Positions 9,238-18,099 of a DNA stretch of 64,000 bases are shown here, piece by piece. Under the pieces are notes generated by a model. The model saw only the letters and a list, made by a program, of their open reading frames with translations. It was not told the DNA's origin and made no database searches. Numbering within the stretch: the first letter of the stretch is position 1; every line of letters starts with the position of its first letter. The stretch covers positions 1 to 64,000 of the forward strand of contig JAITLV010000279.1 in the NCBI GenBank assembly GCA_031277685.1, given 5' to 3'. This DNA comes from Sphingobacterium sp. (GTDB lineage Bacteria > Bacteroidota > Bacteroidia > Sphingobacteriales > Sphingobacteriaceae). A program made the translations under genes and the position numbers.

Positions 9238-9455
9238 AATTTACGTTTTATTATTAAATGATCAAGGTATAGTAACGTTAAATACATGTTAAAGTATTGG
9301 ACAGCTCACTCAGAAGCATCTTTTCCATTTTGGTAGCGGTGAAAAGAGCGATCAAATAAGCATAAATGCCATAGGGCAGGATAACAAGTATAAAGTTTTG
9401 AATTTTTAATACCTTTAGGCCGGTTACAGCATAGTATTATTTTATCACCAAGGCA

Positions 9456-10319
9456 ATGCAATACATGCAGCACAAAAAACATATTCCGGTACGCACGCTC
9501 CCCAACGAGTTTGGCAATGGCATTGCGCTGGCAAAAGTTTCACCCGAATCTTTTTGGGAGGATGAAGAAACCATGCAGGCACACCGGCATGATTATCATT
9601 TCTTCGTTTTTCAGAAGAGTGGCGTTACATTGATGGAAATAGATTTTGAACAATACCATACAGACAAACCTACAATTCTTTATCAATCACCGAATCAGGT
9701 GCATCGTGCGCTTAAAGTGGAACAAATAGAAATGTATATGCTGATCATCAATGAGGAAAATATTTCCGCAGACTATCGCTCTATTTTACAGGGAATCTCG
9801 CCGCTAAAACCTCTAGAAATAGACCTAGAAGAACTTGATATCATTGAGAAGAGCTATAATCTGTGCATTGATCTTTTCGAAAGAACAACAGATAAGCTGT
9901 ATTTTTCCCTGCTTAAGGACAGTTGCAATGCCCTGATTGCATTGCTGCTATCATTGTATCTTAAATACAGCGAGCCTGTAGACTTACTTTCGCGGTTTGA
10001 GCGAATCAACAAGGCTTTTTTCCTGTTATTGGAACAAGACTTTCAAAAGCAGAAACGCCCTGCTGCTTATGCTGCCAAGCTCAATATTTCCGTTTCCTAT
10101 CTCAATGAATGTGTGAAGAATACCACTGGTTTCGCTGTTTCCCATCATATACAACAACGCGTGGTGTTGGAAGCGAAAAGGTTGCTGTATCACGCTGATA
10201 AATCGGTTAAAGAGATCGCTTTTGAGCTGGGCTATGAAGACTATCCTTACTTTTCTCGTCTGTTTACCAAAATATGTGGCATGAGCGCGAAAGCATTTCG
10301 TAGCAAAAACCGCGATTAG
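9456..10319 (+). CDS. AraC-family transcriptional regulator
   Basis: The protein has 287 residues. The N-terminal part (about 30-110) is cupin-like, with histidines in HRHDYHFF and the QSPNQVHR segment, as in ligand-sensing AraC proteins. The C-terminal 100 residues hold the double helix-turn-helix, including ISVSYLNECVKNTTG and the signature KEIAFELGYEDYPYFSRLF. It probably binds DNA as a dimer and responds to a small molecule. It precedes the siderophore-interacting flavoprotein gene by 77 bp on the same strand, so control of that gene in response to iron or a siderophore is a reasonable inference. It is divergent from the desaturase. Confidence 0.9.
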   Translation: MQYMQHKKHIPVRTLPNEFGNGIALAKVSPESFWEDEETMQAHRHDYHFFVFQKSGVTLMEIDFEQYHTDKPTILYQSPNQVHRALKVEQIEMYMLIINEENISADYRSILQGISPLKPLEIDLEELDIIEKSYNLCIDLFERTTDKLYFSLLKDSCNALIALLLSLYLKYSEPVDLLSRFERINKAFFLLLEQDFQKQKRPAAYAAKLNISVSYLNECVKNTTGFAVSHHIQQRVVLEAKRLLYHADKSVKEIAFELGYEDYPYFSRLFTKICGMSAKAFRSKNRD

Positions 10320-10396
10320 TCCAATCAATACAACTATTTATTATTTTTTATGCAGCAGCAGCTGGCTTTCTTTGTGTTTAATTAAAACAAAAGATT

Positions 10397-11113
10397 ATGC
10401 CAAGTGCTCCAAAATGGGTTTTTGATACCCTAGATTTCTTCGTAGCCCAAATTCCAAGGGTACAGGTAAGTCAGACCGAATATTTGTCACGGTCAGTCAA
10501 ACGCATTAGTTTACAGGGAGATTTTGCAAAATTCCAATTTTCCGTTGGCGCCTTTTTTGATATACGCGTTTCTGATACCAATGCCCGAAGATATACTATT
10601 GCTGAAATAAACAGTGATAAAGACAACCTGAAATTAATTGCACATATCCATGGCCATGGCTGTGGAAGCGATTTTATGGATGATTTAACAGTGGGGGATC
10701 ACATCACACTGAACAAACCGCGAACGGAACAAAAGTATTATGATAAATCGGCTGAGAAAATTGTGTTTTTTGGTGATGAAACTTCGTTGGCATTAGCCTG
10801 CTCTTTTTTGTCCGTGATGCAACAGGAAAAAAAGCAATACCTATTTCTTTTTGAACTGGATCCAGAGAATTATCATATTCCGGATTTACTGGGGCTGGAA
10901 AATGCGATGGTATTTCCAAAGTTAACGTTATTTTCTGACCCAGCACAAATTGAAGAATTGCCCATTTTCAAAAATAACGATTGGTGCGACGCCTATTTCG
11001 TTCTTACCGGAAATGTGACCGCAGTACAAAACTTTAGAAAGGTTATAAAAGCACAAACGCAGGCTCGGGTCAAGCATCACGGTTATTGGTTACAAGGAAA
11101 AAAAGGACTTTAA
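10397..11113 (+). CDS. Siderophore-interacting FAD-binding protein
   Basis: The protein has 238 residues. The FAD-binding motif RRYT (64-67) and the following HGHGCGSDFM segment (about 85-94), then FGDETSLALA and the C-terminal HGYWLQGKKG, match the SIP/ViuB-like family. These cytoplasmic flavoproteins reduce ferric siderophores with a pyridine nucleotide or ferredoxin, releasing Fe2+. Length and motif order are usual for the family. No siderophore receptor is close by, so the substrate is unknown. It lies between an AraC regulator and a small unknown gene starting 14 bp downstream, probably one operon. Confidence 0.85.
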   Translation: MPSAPKWVFDTLDFFVAQIPRVQVSQTEYLSRSVKRISLQGDFAKFQFSVGAFFDIRVSDTNARRYTIAEINSDKDNLKLIAHIHGHGCGSDFMDDLTVGDHITLNKPRTEQKYYDKSAEKIVFFGDETSLALACSFLSVMQQEKKQYLFLFELDPENYHIPDLLGLENAMVFPKLTLFSDPAQIEELPIFKNNDWCDAYFVLTGNVTAVQNFRKVIKAQTQARVKHHGYWLQGKKGL

Positions 11114-11127
11114 ATCAAAAATGAAAT

Positions 11128-11466
11128 ATGCATTACTTAGTAATAGAAAATGAGCAACTGGAGGAATTGACCTATGTTATTGCGGGTTTCCTCTGGGACA
11201 ATGGAAATGAAATTACAATCCGAAAGGAATACAGTGCCAAGGACAGTAATTCCGTTCGGGCGGATTGCATGATTACGTTAGATAAAGGAAGTTTTTCTTT
11301 GGAAAATCTTATCAAAACAGGACTATTTATCCACTTTTGTAATGATGGGGTTTACTCCAATGCTATTCCTTTTCCGTATAGACTATTTGAATTTAGCAGG
11401 TTAAACAAGAATAGCCTTGCCGCTTTTTTTTCCTGGTGCAAAAATTTCAATCTATTTATAAAGTAA
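11128..11466 (+). CDS. Hypothetical protein downstream of the SIP gene
   Basis: The protein has 112 residues, is soluble, and has no signal or membrane segment. It begins 14 bp after the SIP gene and is probably cotranslated. The second half (residues about 60-110) is rich in Phe, Asn and Leu. I recognise no family or motif. An imperfect hairpin just after the stop (GCATCTC...GAGACGC near 11472-11491) could end the operon, though it lacks a T-tract. Confidence 0.55.
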   Translation: MHYLVIENEQLEELTYVIAGFLWDNGNEITIRKEYSAKDSNSVRADCMITLDKGSFSLENLIKTGLFIHFCNDGVYSNAIPFPYRLFEFSRLNKNSLAAFFSWCKNFNLFIK

Positions 11467-11821
11467 AAAGTGCATCTCTTTTACGAGACGCGGATTTGCT
11501 GCTTGCAAACCAATCGACAGCAGATGATATGCCGGATACATCTTCGACTATTTTAGGGTATTTTTTGGCATTAAGAAAATCTTGAAACAATTAAGGAGTT
11601 TAGAAACATATTTTTTCGTACTGTATATCAACAACTTAAGTCATAGCTATTCTGTACTGAAGATTAAGCAAACGTTTGTTTTGATTTCAATCGTGTTTTT
11701 TTAATACATTAGCATAGAATATGATTTGTTTAAAGAGGGGTACGAAAATAAAGTGTTTTCGTCAAATAATCTCTTCGAGGATTTCCTATTAAAAGTAGTG
11801 TAATTACTAAAATATAGCAAT
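11467..11821. other. Intergenic region upstream of the phytochrome gene
   Basis: No gene is seen. Apart from the hairpin near 11472-11491, there is a short palindrome CAAACGTTTG near 11670. A near-match to the -7 consensus (ATGATTTG, about 11720) lies roughly 100 bp before the phytochrome start. No element is convincing enough to call separately. Confidence 0.4.
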
Positions 11822-13996
11822 ATGCGACAGATGGAATGTCATGAAGAAGAGATACAGCGATGCGGTAATATTCAGTTTTTTGGATTCTTATTTATTTTTG
11901 ATGGAACTGGATGTATCGCTGCAAGCGAAAACCTTGTTGCGCTTTTGGCGAAGCCCATGAATGAAATTCTGGGGCTCCCAATGGAACGTATCCTTCCTTT
12001 ATTGCCTGCATCGGTAGCATGGGATATCAAACGCATTGAAGAGCAGATCCATGGTGATATATTTAGCCGATTTGTAGAACGCATCGCCATGCAGGATCAT
12101 GATTATTACCTCAGTATTTATCGCTATGATGATAAAACCTATCTTGAAATTGAAATCTGCAGTGAACGCGATTTAAAAGCTACCCGTTTATTCTATTATG
12201 CAAAATATTTAGAAGAACAGCATGAAAATGCCTGGCAATCATTGACCGTACTGATTCGACAGATCATTGGTTTTGACCGCGTCATGGTCTACCGTTTGGA
12301 GGATGACGGTAGTGGACAGGTCATTGCTGAATCGTTGGCAGAGGATATGAATTCACTGTTGGGTTACCGTTATCCTGAATTTGATATTCCTGCCCAAGCA
12401 CGTGCACTTTATACTAAATTTCCAGCCCGGCATGTAGCCGATATTGATGCGCCCACGGTCGTCCTACAGGGCCGTGATGCTGCCGAGCTTGATTTGACGC
12501 GCTGTAGCGTCAGAGCTTTATCGCCGATACATTTGCAATACCTCCGGAATGCAGGTGCAAGGGCAAGTGCGAGTTTCTCCATTATCATTGAAGGAAAACT
12601 TTGGGGGCTAGTGGCTTGCCAAAACCGTAAACCATTGAATGTGGACCTCGGCCAACGTCATTTATCCGCATTTTTGACACAGTATGCGATCAATTTTTAT
12701 CTTTCGGAGCGCCGTAAGGAGAATATTGTTGCACAAACGATTATGGGTATCATGGAGCGTGACCTGAAGTCCGAATTATTGGTCAATAATAATATCGCGG
12801 TAGTGCTTGAACGCTTTGCCCCGCAGATCATGGAAATCGCAGGTGCTGATGGCCTAATGATCAGACATGACCGTGGCTCGCAAACATGGGGTTCGGTACC
12901 AACGGAACAATTCCAGCAACAAATTGATCGTCATTTAACTCATGAAGAAGATAAAGAGCTGTTTTTTACATCAAACTTTGTATACGATTTAATTCAGGAA
13001 AGTCAGGTTACCTTATATCCGGGAATTATCCGGATAAATATTCTGCCGAGCAATAACTGGTATATTTATCTCTTCCGAAAGGAACACCTTTACGAGGATG
13101 TCTGGGCGGGCAAACCGGAAAAGATCTATCATTATGATCCGGAACGACAAGTTGAATTTCCATCACCAAGGACTTCTTTTGAAGCGTGGCGCGAAATTAT
13201 GAAAGGTAAATCCATTGAATGGAAAAAGTCCGAGCTCGCGTTTATTGAAAAGGTTGCGCAAATTACCCAACAGGCTATTGCCCAAAGAGGAGGTGAGATC
13301 GCTGAGCTCAATAAAGAGCTTGTCCGTGCAAATAATGCCCTGGATACATTTGGCTACACGTTGACACACGATCTTAAAAATCCGCTATCAGCGATAAAAC
13401 TTGCTGCGCAGATGATGTTGCTAAAAGACAATCTGCCGAAAGACATGTTGCACAAAATGGCAAATAATATTATGGATGCGACAACACTGATCACCGAGAT
13501 GCTAGATAAAGTTTATCAATTGACTCAATCCAATAATGTAGCCTTTACAATGGAGCTGATCGATCCACGCTTGAAGATCCTAAATATTCTGGAAAGTTGC
13601 AAACAGCAGTTTGAAGTGGATCAGTTGGAGTTTGTGCTCGGGGAAACTATTCCGATACAGGCTGAACGGACATTGTTGTATCAATTATTCCTAAACCTGA
13701 TCGGAAATGCCATAAAATACAGCAGTAAGAAAGCTAAACCGCGGGTCGAGATCTATAGTAAGCGAGAGGCAGATGCCGTGTATTATTATATCAAGGACAA
13801 TGGGATCGGTATGGATAATCAGGATCATGCGGAAATATTTGATATTTTCAAACGTCTACCTAATTCACAAGGATTTGAAGGATCAGGAATCGGCCTTTCG
13901 ATCGTGAAGCGGATCGCCAATCGGTTGTCTGCCAAAGTTACCGTAGAAAGTGAACTGGATGTTGGCACGACTTTCTGCGTTAAATTTAACGGATAA
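11822..13996 (+). CDS. Bacteriophytochrome-like sensor histidine kinase
   Basis: The protein has 724 residues: PAS (about 15-115), phytochrome GAF (about 130-295), PHY (about 310-490), then HisKA and HATPase. Cys6 aligns with the bilin-binding Cys24 of Deinococcus BphP, nine residues before the GxIQ motif. D188 of the DIP motif, H237 in PIHLQYL, and the PHY tongue motif PRTSF (449-453) are conserved. Phospho-acceptor His516 lies in THDLKNPL. The N box (NLIGNAIKY), DNGIGM and GSGIGLS are intact. Differences from canonical pockets are Gln267 in place of the second conserved His, PEFDIP for PASDIP and FFG for PHG. It should sense red/far-red light with biliverdin. No heme oxygenase gene is in the window. 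No REC domain is attached, so an external regulator is needed. Confidence 0.9.
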   Translation: MRQMECHEEEIQRCGNIQFFGFLFIFDGTGCIAASENLVALLAKPMNEILGLPMERILPLLPASVAWDIKRIEEQIHGDIFSRFVERIAMQDHDYYLSIYRYDDKTYLEIEICSERDLKATRLFYYAKYLEEQHENAWQSLTVLIRQIIGFDRVMVYRLEDDGSGQVIAESLAEDMNSLLGYRYPEFDIPAQARALYTKFPARHVADIDAPTVVLQGRDAAELDLTRCSVRALSPIHLQYLRNAGARASASFSIIIEGKLWGLVACQNRKPLNVDLGQRHLSAFLTQYAINFYLSERRKENIVAQTIMGIMERDLKSELLVNNNIAVVLERFAPQIMEIAGADGLMIRHDRGSQTWGSVPTEQFQQQIDRHLTHEEDKELFFTSNFVYDLIQESQVTLYPGIIRINILPSNNWYIYLFRKEHLYEDVWAGKPEKIYHYDPERQVEFPSPRTSFEAWREIMKGKSIEWKKSELAFIEKVAQITQQAIAQRGGEIAELNKELVRANNALDTFGYTLTHDLKNPLSAIKLAAQMMLLKDNLPKDMLHKMANNIMDATTLITEMLDKVYQLTQSNNVAFTMELIDPRLKILNILESCKQQFEVDQLEFVLGETIPIQAERTLLYQLFLNLIGNAIKYSSKKAKPRVEIYSKREADAVYYYIKDNGIGMDNQDHAEIFDIFKRLPNSQGFEGSGIGLSIVKRIANRLSAKVTVESELDVGTTFCVKFNG

Positions 13997-14042
13997 TAGC
14001 ACCATAGTCCAAACGAATCCGGTAATTGCTTGTTCTTGCATT

Positions 14043-14723
14043 ATGATTAATCTGGAAAAAGTTTTTGCTGATGGTATAGAAACCAGATTCCTGCTGGAAA
14101 TTGGCCTTCGTTCAGTCATCATGTTTTTGCTGATCCTAACGATATTACGGCTTTCGGGCCGGAGAGGTGTACGGCAATTGACACTTTTTGAGGTAGCCAT
14201 TATTATTGGCTTAGGATCCGCTGCCGGGGATCCGATGTTTCAGGAGGATATTCCGATTTTTCATTCCGTAGTAGTCTTCATTTGTGTTATTGCAGTTTAT
14301 AAAGCCATCACCTGGATCACTTCTAAATCTGAAGCCGTTGCGCAACTACTCGAAGGAAAGGTGCTACCCGTCGTGAAAGATGGGATGTTTGATATCAAAC
14401 ATGAGAAAGATAATACATTCTCGCGCATGGAGTTTTTTTCTGAACTTCGAAACCTCCAGGTCGAGCACCTTGGGCAGGTCAAAGAAGGGGTACTGGAAGT
14501 GGATGGAACCATGAGTGTGCTGTTCTATTCGGATGAAGAGACCAAATACGGACTGCCATTATTTCCTTCGTCCTATAAGCCCATTGATGTTACCGCGAAT
14601 GAAGGCCCATTTGCTTGCATGTATTGTGGCAAAGTGCTAACTCAAGTAGATTATGATTCCCCACAGTGTCCGCGCTGCAAAAGGACGAATTGGACAAAAG
14701 CAGTAAACAACAAACGTGTGTAG
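14043..14723 (+). CDS. DUF421 (YetF/YcaP-family) membrane protein with C-terminal zinc ribbon
   Basis: I use the ATG at 14043, giving 226 residues; upstream in-frame codons overlap the phytochrome gene and lack a membrane-protein start. Three hydrophobic helices span about 15-90 (with LRLSGRRGVRQLT between the first two), followed by the cytoplasmic YetF-type domain with GKVLPVVKDG and the LEVDGTMSV strand. Two cysteine pairs, CMYC and CPRC, near the C-terminus look like a zinc ribbon, an addition not in the basic family. Function of the family is not established. It lies 46 bp after the phytochrome kinase on the same strand and is probably cotranscribed. Confidence 0.82.
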   Translation: MINLEKVFADGIETRFLLEIGLRSVIMFLLILTILRLSGRRGVRQLTLFEVAIIIGLGSAAGDPMFQEDIPIFHSVVVFICVIAVYKAITWITSKSEAVAQLLEGKVLPVVKDGMFDIKHEKDNTFSRMEFFSELRNLQVEHLGQVKEGVLEVDGTMSVLFYSDEETKYGLPLFPSSYKPIDVTANEGPFACMYCGKVLTQVDYDSPQCPRCKRTNWTKAVNNKRV

Positions 14724-14749
14724 GTAAAAAATCAAACGGAGCTGGATGT

Positions 14750-15106
14750 TCAGGAATTTTTCTTGACAACATCAATCATATGATCAAGATCAAACGGTTT
14801 TTCGATAAAATCATCTGCTTTGCAGCGACCTGCTTTTTCGGGTAAATCAATTGATGTAGAAGTAAGTACTGCTGATATATCCTCGGTTTCTGGATCTGAT
14901 TTGAGCTCTTCGATAACTTCAGATCCTTTTTTTGTCCCCTGGATATGCTCATCAACAATGACAAGGTTTGGATCAATTTCTTCAATTTTTTCGATCGGTT
15001 CTGTTGTCAACGATGCCGTAACATCAAAGCCCTCATCTTCCAATACCTCGTCCATGATATTTAGGATATCTTCGTTGTCTTGAATAAGCACAATTTTCTT
15101 TTTCAT
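14750..15106 (-). CDS. Single-domain response regulator (CheY-like)
   Basis: The 118-residue receiver domain has no output domain. Phospho-acceptor Asp52 lies in VIVDEHIQG, the switch Thr/Ser in LTSTS (about 82-85) and Lys103 in EKPF. The first acidic cluster is IQDNED, with Asp10 but Gln in place of the more usual acidic residue before it, which may weaken metal binding. It converges on the phytochrome/DUF421 pair with only 26 bp between stops. It is a candidate phosphorelay partner for the phytochrome kinase, which lacks a receiver, but this is inferred from position only. Confidence 0.88.
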   Translation of the reverse strand: MKKKIVLIQDNEDILNIMDEVLEDEGFDVTASLTTEPIEKIEEIDPNLVIVDEHIQGTKKGSEVIEELKSDPETEDISAVLTSTSIDLPEKAGRCKADDFIEKPFDLDHMIDVVKKNS

Positions 15107-15261
15107 ATCCGTTGGAAATTTATTTAAATATAGGAAATAAGGATTTATATTTAAATATCGAACTTCTGTCTTTTACAGGAAAACAAACGATAATATCCGC
15201 ATCATTGTTATCTAGTTAAAAGAACCTGATAACGTATCTATCAAACAGCAAATTGTCAATT

Positions 15262-15438
15262 ATGAAGATAAGTCACAATGATCCTAAGTCCAAGGACAAG
15301 AGCGAGAATGAAGCCAAAAAAGAGGAAAAAGAATTGCGAAAGGAAGGAAATGCCTTTGCAAATACAGCCGATACAAGACCCTTATCGAAAGCAATCGTGC
15401 AAGAAGAGAAGAAAAATAAAACTGAAGCTAATGAATAA
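15262..15438 (+). CDS. Small highly charged protein
   Basis: The 58-residue product begins at the ATG at 15262; a TTG nine bases upstream is less likely. It is dominated by Lys, Glu, Asn and Ser and probably disordered. No hydrophobic segment is present. It is followed by a good terminator (15521-15552), which supports transcription of this short unit. The stop overlaps a second ATG (sequence ATGAATAA at 15431-15438) that opens an 18-codon frame to 15487. Function unknown. Confidence 0.45.
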   Translation: MKISHNDPKSKDKSENEAKKEEKELRKEGNAFANTADTRPLSKAIVQEEKKNKTEANE

Positions 15439-15520
15439 AGATCAATTAAACCTATTCACATCACGAGCGTCAAATACAGAGTGGTAAGGATAAGAGAGGG
15501 ATGGATTAGTTTTTAATTGA

Positions 15521-15552
15521 AAGGTCGAGTTTCTGCAACTCGACCTTTTTTT
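15521..15552 (+). terminator. Rho-independent terminator
   Basis: Stem AAGGTCGAGTT (15521-15531) pairs with 15537-15547 around a five-base loop and is followed by a seven-base T run. It ends transcription of the small charged-protein gene. It sits 125 bp beyond the stop of the convergent TPR regulator gene. Confidence 0.85.
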
Positions 15553-15677
15553 GCTTGTGAGATCCTGAGTAAGTGACATGCAATATCATCTTCTTGGTGC
15601 CGTAGATTTATTTACCAGCAGGCCATATGCTAGATTCAGCTTGTGAAAGGAGGGTATTGGTAAATCCGACTGATCCA

Positions 15678-17498
15678 TCAGCTTAATCGTTGTATGGCCA
15701 AATCCAAATTATCCTCTTTTTCCAGCTTTAGTTTTTGTTTGATCCGGTAGCGCGCCATAAGGATACTTTTGGGATCTACCCCCAGCCGGCTGGCAATTTC
15801 TTTATTTGAAAGCCCCATTAATATATAGGAGCAATGCTTGAGGTCGAGTCTGGTGAGTTTGTGATCAGCCAGCTGTTGGAGTCTATTAAAAAAATCGGGG
15901 TGTATATCGGCTAGCCTGGTCTTGATATCTTCAAAATCCTCATCCATTCGCAAATCGTTTTTTAGCATGCGCTCCATCTGGTTTTTGAGCCCCCCACTTT
16001 CCGGTTGAGCGGCCAGCTTATCGCGCATCGTTTGCAGGAGTTCATTTTTTTGTTCTACCTGCAAATTGCCAGCCAGCAGCTCTTTTTGAAGCCTGTCCTG
16101 CCTTTCTTGCAGCAGTTCTTGCTCAACTTTAAGGCGTGCGGCTTCTTCTGCCTGCAATTTTTCCTGTTGAATAGAAGATCGCAACCGAAAATGGTAGGAG
16201 CGGAACAAGAACGTAAGTGCGAGCACACCAGCGATAACCAATCCGACGTAAATCACATTGAGTTTTTTATTAAAAGCTGCCCGTTCCTGTAGCCTTTCCA
16301 GCTCTTTGTCCTTTTTTTGCGCCTGATATTGGACTTCGAGCTTTTGTGCGATAGCGAGTTTCCCTGCATCATAAACCTCACCTTCATACTGCATATAGCG
16401 TTTAAAATACCCCAGTGCTTTTGCTGGGTCACCAGCTTTTTCAGCAACAGAAGCCAAGCCCTTCAGCATAGATGCCCTGACCTGAAGACTACTGCCTGCA
16501 TGGCGTTCTACCTCGGCCAGGCCCATTAGGAAAAGCTTTTCTGCTGTGGCATAGTCACCGTCGGCCAGGGCATACTCACTCAGTATACCATAGCTGTTGG
16601 CAATAATCTCTTCGTGACCGGCCTTGCGACCGATGGTGAGCGCAAGGTTGATGTACTTGTCAACACTATCTTTATATTGCTTCGGGTAGAATTCCCAATA
16701 GATATTGGCCAGATTTAGCGCAGCGGCACCGGTATTAGTGTGATTGACGATTCTGCTGGGTTGTGCCCCGGATAGCTGGAGCAACTGCCGATTGTAGAAA
16801 ATAGCAGAATCCAGCAATGGTTTTTTTGAAGGATCGAGCCTAAAATCTTTGAGGAAAGAAGAACCAGCAGCCAGATAAGCATTGCAGATAATATCTGGAT
16901 CACCTGATTTATAAGCAGATTGAAGACTTAATTGGGTGTAGGTCTTTAATTTCTTGATGTCTTTGAGATCGGCATAAATATTCGCTAGGTAATGATATAC
17001 TAGACTACGATAGGCATCTGCAGGTTGGCCTTCGAGGAGTTGAAGTGCTTTAAATAGACTGGCCGTAGACCTGTCTGTCTGATTGACAATGTACTCCAGC
17101 CAACCTTTTCTCAACCATACATAACCATTGACAATCCTATTGCTTGAGCTCGAAATATAGCGCAAGGCGCTATCTATATTTCGCTGCGCCAATACCAGAC
17201 TATCCCGTTGCACGTTCAGGTAGGTCAATGTAGCCAATGCAAAGGCCGCGTACTGGCCATCGGAAAGCCCGCGGCTTAACTGTAGCGACTCATGTGCAAA
17301 GCCCAATGCAGCAGTGAGATCAGTTTCGTACAGCGTGCGCCCCAGCTGTGCGAGTGTCATTGCTTTTGTTTCAACGGCAAGGTCTGGCTGACGAAGTATA
17401 GTGTGCAACGAATCGGCAATGCGCGATTGTGAAGCAGCAAACTTGGGTAAAACGAAAATTATAAATAAGATAACGCTGAGCCTTATATAGATCTTCAT
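15678..17498 (-). CDS. TPR-containing membrane regulator with LuxR-type HTH
   Basis: The protein has 606 residues. A signal sequence (about 1-23) is followed by a periplasmic region of tetratricopeptide-like repeats (about 35-400), a transmembrane helix near 414-434, a coiled-coil rich in Gln/Glu/Leu (about 435-520), and a C-terminal LuxR-type helix-turn-helix around 548-590 (HCSYILMGLSNKEIASRLGVDPKSI). This architecture is typical in Bacteroidota: the sensor is periplasmic and the DNA-binding domain is cytoplasmic while the protein stays in the membrane. It is divergent from the DUF4870-like operon; a pair of 15-bp direct repeats in that gap (17616-17663) is a candidate binding site. The signal it senses is unknown. 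Confidence 0.85.
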   Translation of the reverse strand: MKIYIRLSVILFIIFVLPKFAASQSRIADSLHTILRQPDLAVETKAMTLAQLGRTLYETDLTAALGFAHESLQLSRGLSDGQYAAFALATLTYLNVQRDSLVLAQRNIDSALRYISSSSNRIVNGYVWLRKGWLEYIVNQTDRSTASLFKALQLLEGQPADAYRSLVYHYLANIYADLKDIKKLKTYTQLSLQSAYKSGDPDIICNAYLAAGSSFLKDFRLDPSKKPLLDSAIFYNRQLLQLSGAQPSRIVNHTNTGAAALNLANIYWEFYPKQYKDSVDKYINLALTIGRKAGHEEIIANSYGILSEYALADGDYATAEKLFLMGLAEVERHAGSSLQVRASMLKGLASVAEKAGDPAKALGYFKRYMQYEGEVYDAGKLAIAQKLEVQYQAQKKDKELERLQERAAFNKKLNVIYVGLVIAGVLALTFLFRSYHFRLRSSIQQEKLQAEEAARLKVEQELLQERQDRLQKELLAGNLQVEQKNELLQTMRDKLAAQPESGGLKNQMERMLKNDLRMDEDFEDIKTRLADIHPDFFNRLQQLADHKLTRLDLKHCSYILMGLSNKEIASRLGVDPKSILMARYRIKQKLKLEKEDNLDLAIQRLS

Positions 17499-17615
17499 AA
17501 CAGTTAGCGGTATGAGGTAATGAATTTCAGTATTCCTTCGTCATAAAAATACAATTTAATCCATAATATACTACTCACTTGCACGGTGTGCAACATCAAC
17601 AATGTAAGAGAACAG

Positions 17616-17663
17616 CCTTGTAGAGACTTTATAAGCCTATCCATTCACCCTTGTAGATACTTT
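17616..17663. repeat. Two 15-bp direct repeats, 33 bp apart
   Basis: CCTTGTAGAGACTTT (17616-17630) recurs as CCTTGTAGATACTTT (17649-17663) with one mismatch. The period of 33 bp is close to three helical turns, placing both copies on one face of the DNA. They lie in the gap between the TPR/LuxR regulator and the DUF4870-like operon, and the second copy overlaps the -33 element. Confidence 0.6.
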
Positions 17664-17681
17664 GTAGAGGTCATATTTTTG
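17651..17681 (+). promoter_or_regulatory. Promoter of the DUF4870-like/SIMPL operon
   Basis: TTG at 17651-17653 and TATTTTTG at 17674-17681 are separated by 20 bases and match the Bacteroidota consensus. Transcription would start near 17688, giving a leader of about 56 nt before 17744. Confidence 0.6.
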
Positions 17682-17743
17682 GAAGAAGGAGCTATTCAGC
17701 TGCAACTTTGTATAAAAAGAAATTCATCTTAAATTTTATTTTT

Positions 17744-18076
17744 ATGAACAACAAAACCACAGCAATCGTATCCTATATCACCATCATCGGCTGGCTGATC
17801 GCTTATTTCTCCTATAAAAACCGGGCGGAAAAAGATGCCTATCTAAGCTATCATCTGGAACAGAGCCTGGGGGTATTTATTTTCAGTATTGTTATTTCGG
17901 TGATTACCGGAATCATCATATTTATCATCCCGTCTTTGTCGGGCGTCTTCTCACTGCTCTCTCTGGCTCCATTGATTCTCTTAGTCCTGGGGATCATCAA
18001 TGCCGCCAATGAAGTGGCAAAACCGGTACCGGTTATCGGAAGTTTTTTCGAGAAAAAATTCAGTTTTCTACACTAG
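17744..18076 (+). CDS. Small membrane protein, DUF4870-like
   Basis: From the ATG at 17744 the product has 110 residues; an upstream in-frame start at 17708 adds 12 residues and is closer to the promoter. Helices are visible at about 8-24, 40-65 and 68-92. The pattern of a first helix, then SYHLEQSLGVF, then two further helices with an NAANE segment is that of the DUF4870/Tic20-like family. Function unknown. It heads a three-gene operon downstream of a consensus promoter. Confidence 0.7.
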   Translation: MNNKTTAIVSYITIIGWLIAYFSYKNRAEKDAYLSYHLEQSLGVFIFSIVISVITGIIIFIIPSLSGVFSLLSLAPLILLVLGIINAANEVAKPVPVIGSFFEKKFSFLH

Positions 18077-18099
18077 ATCATCATTTTAAATAAAACGTT

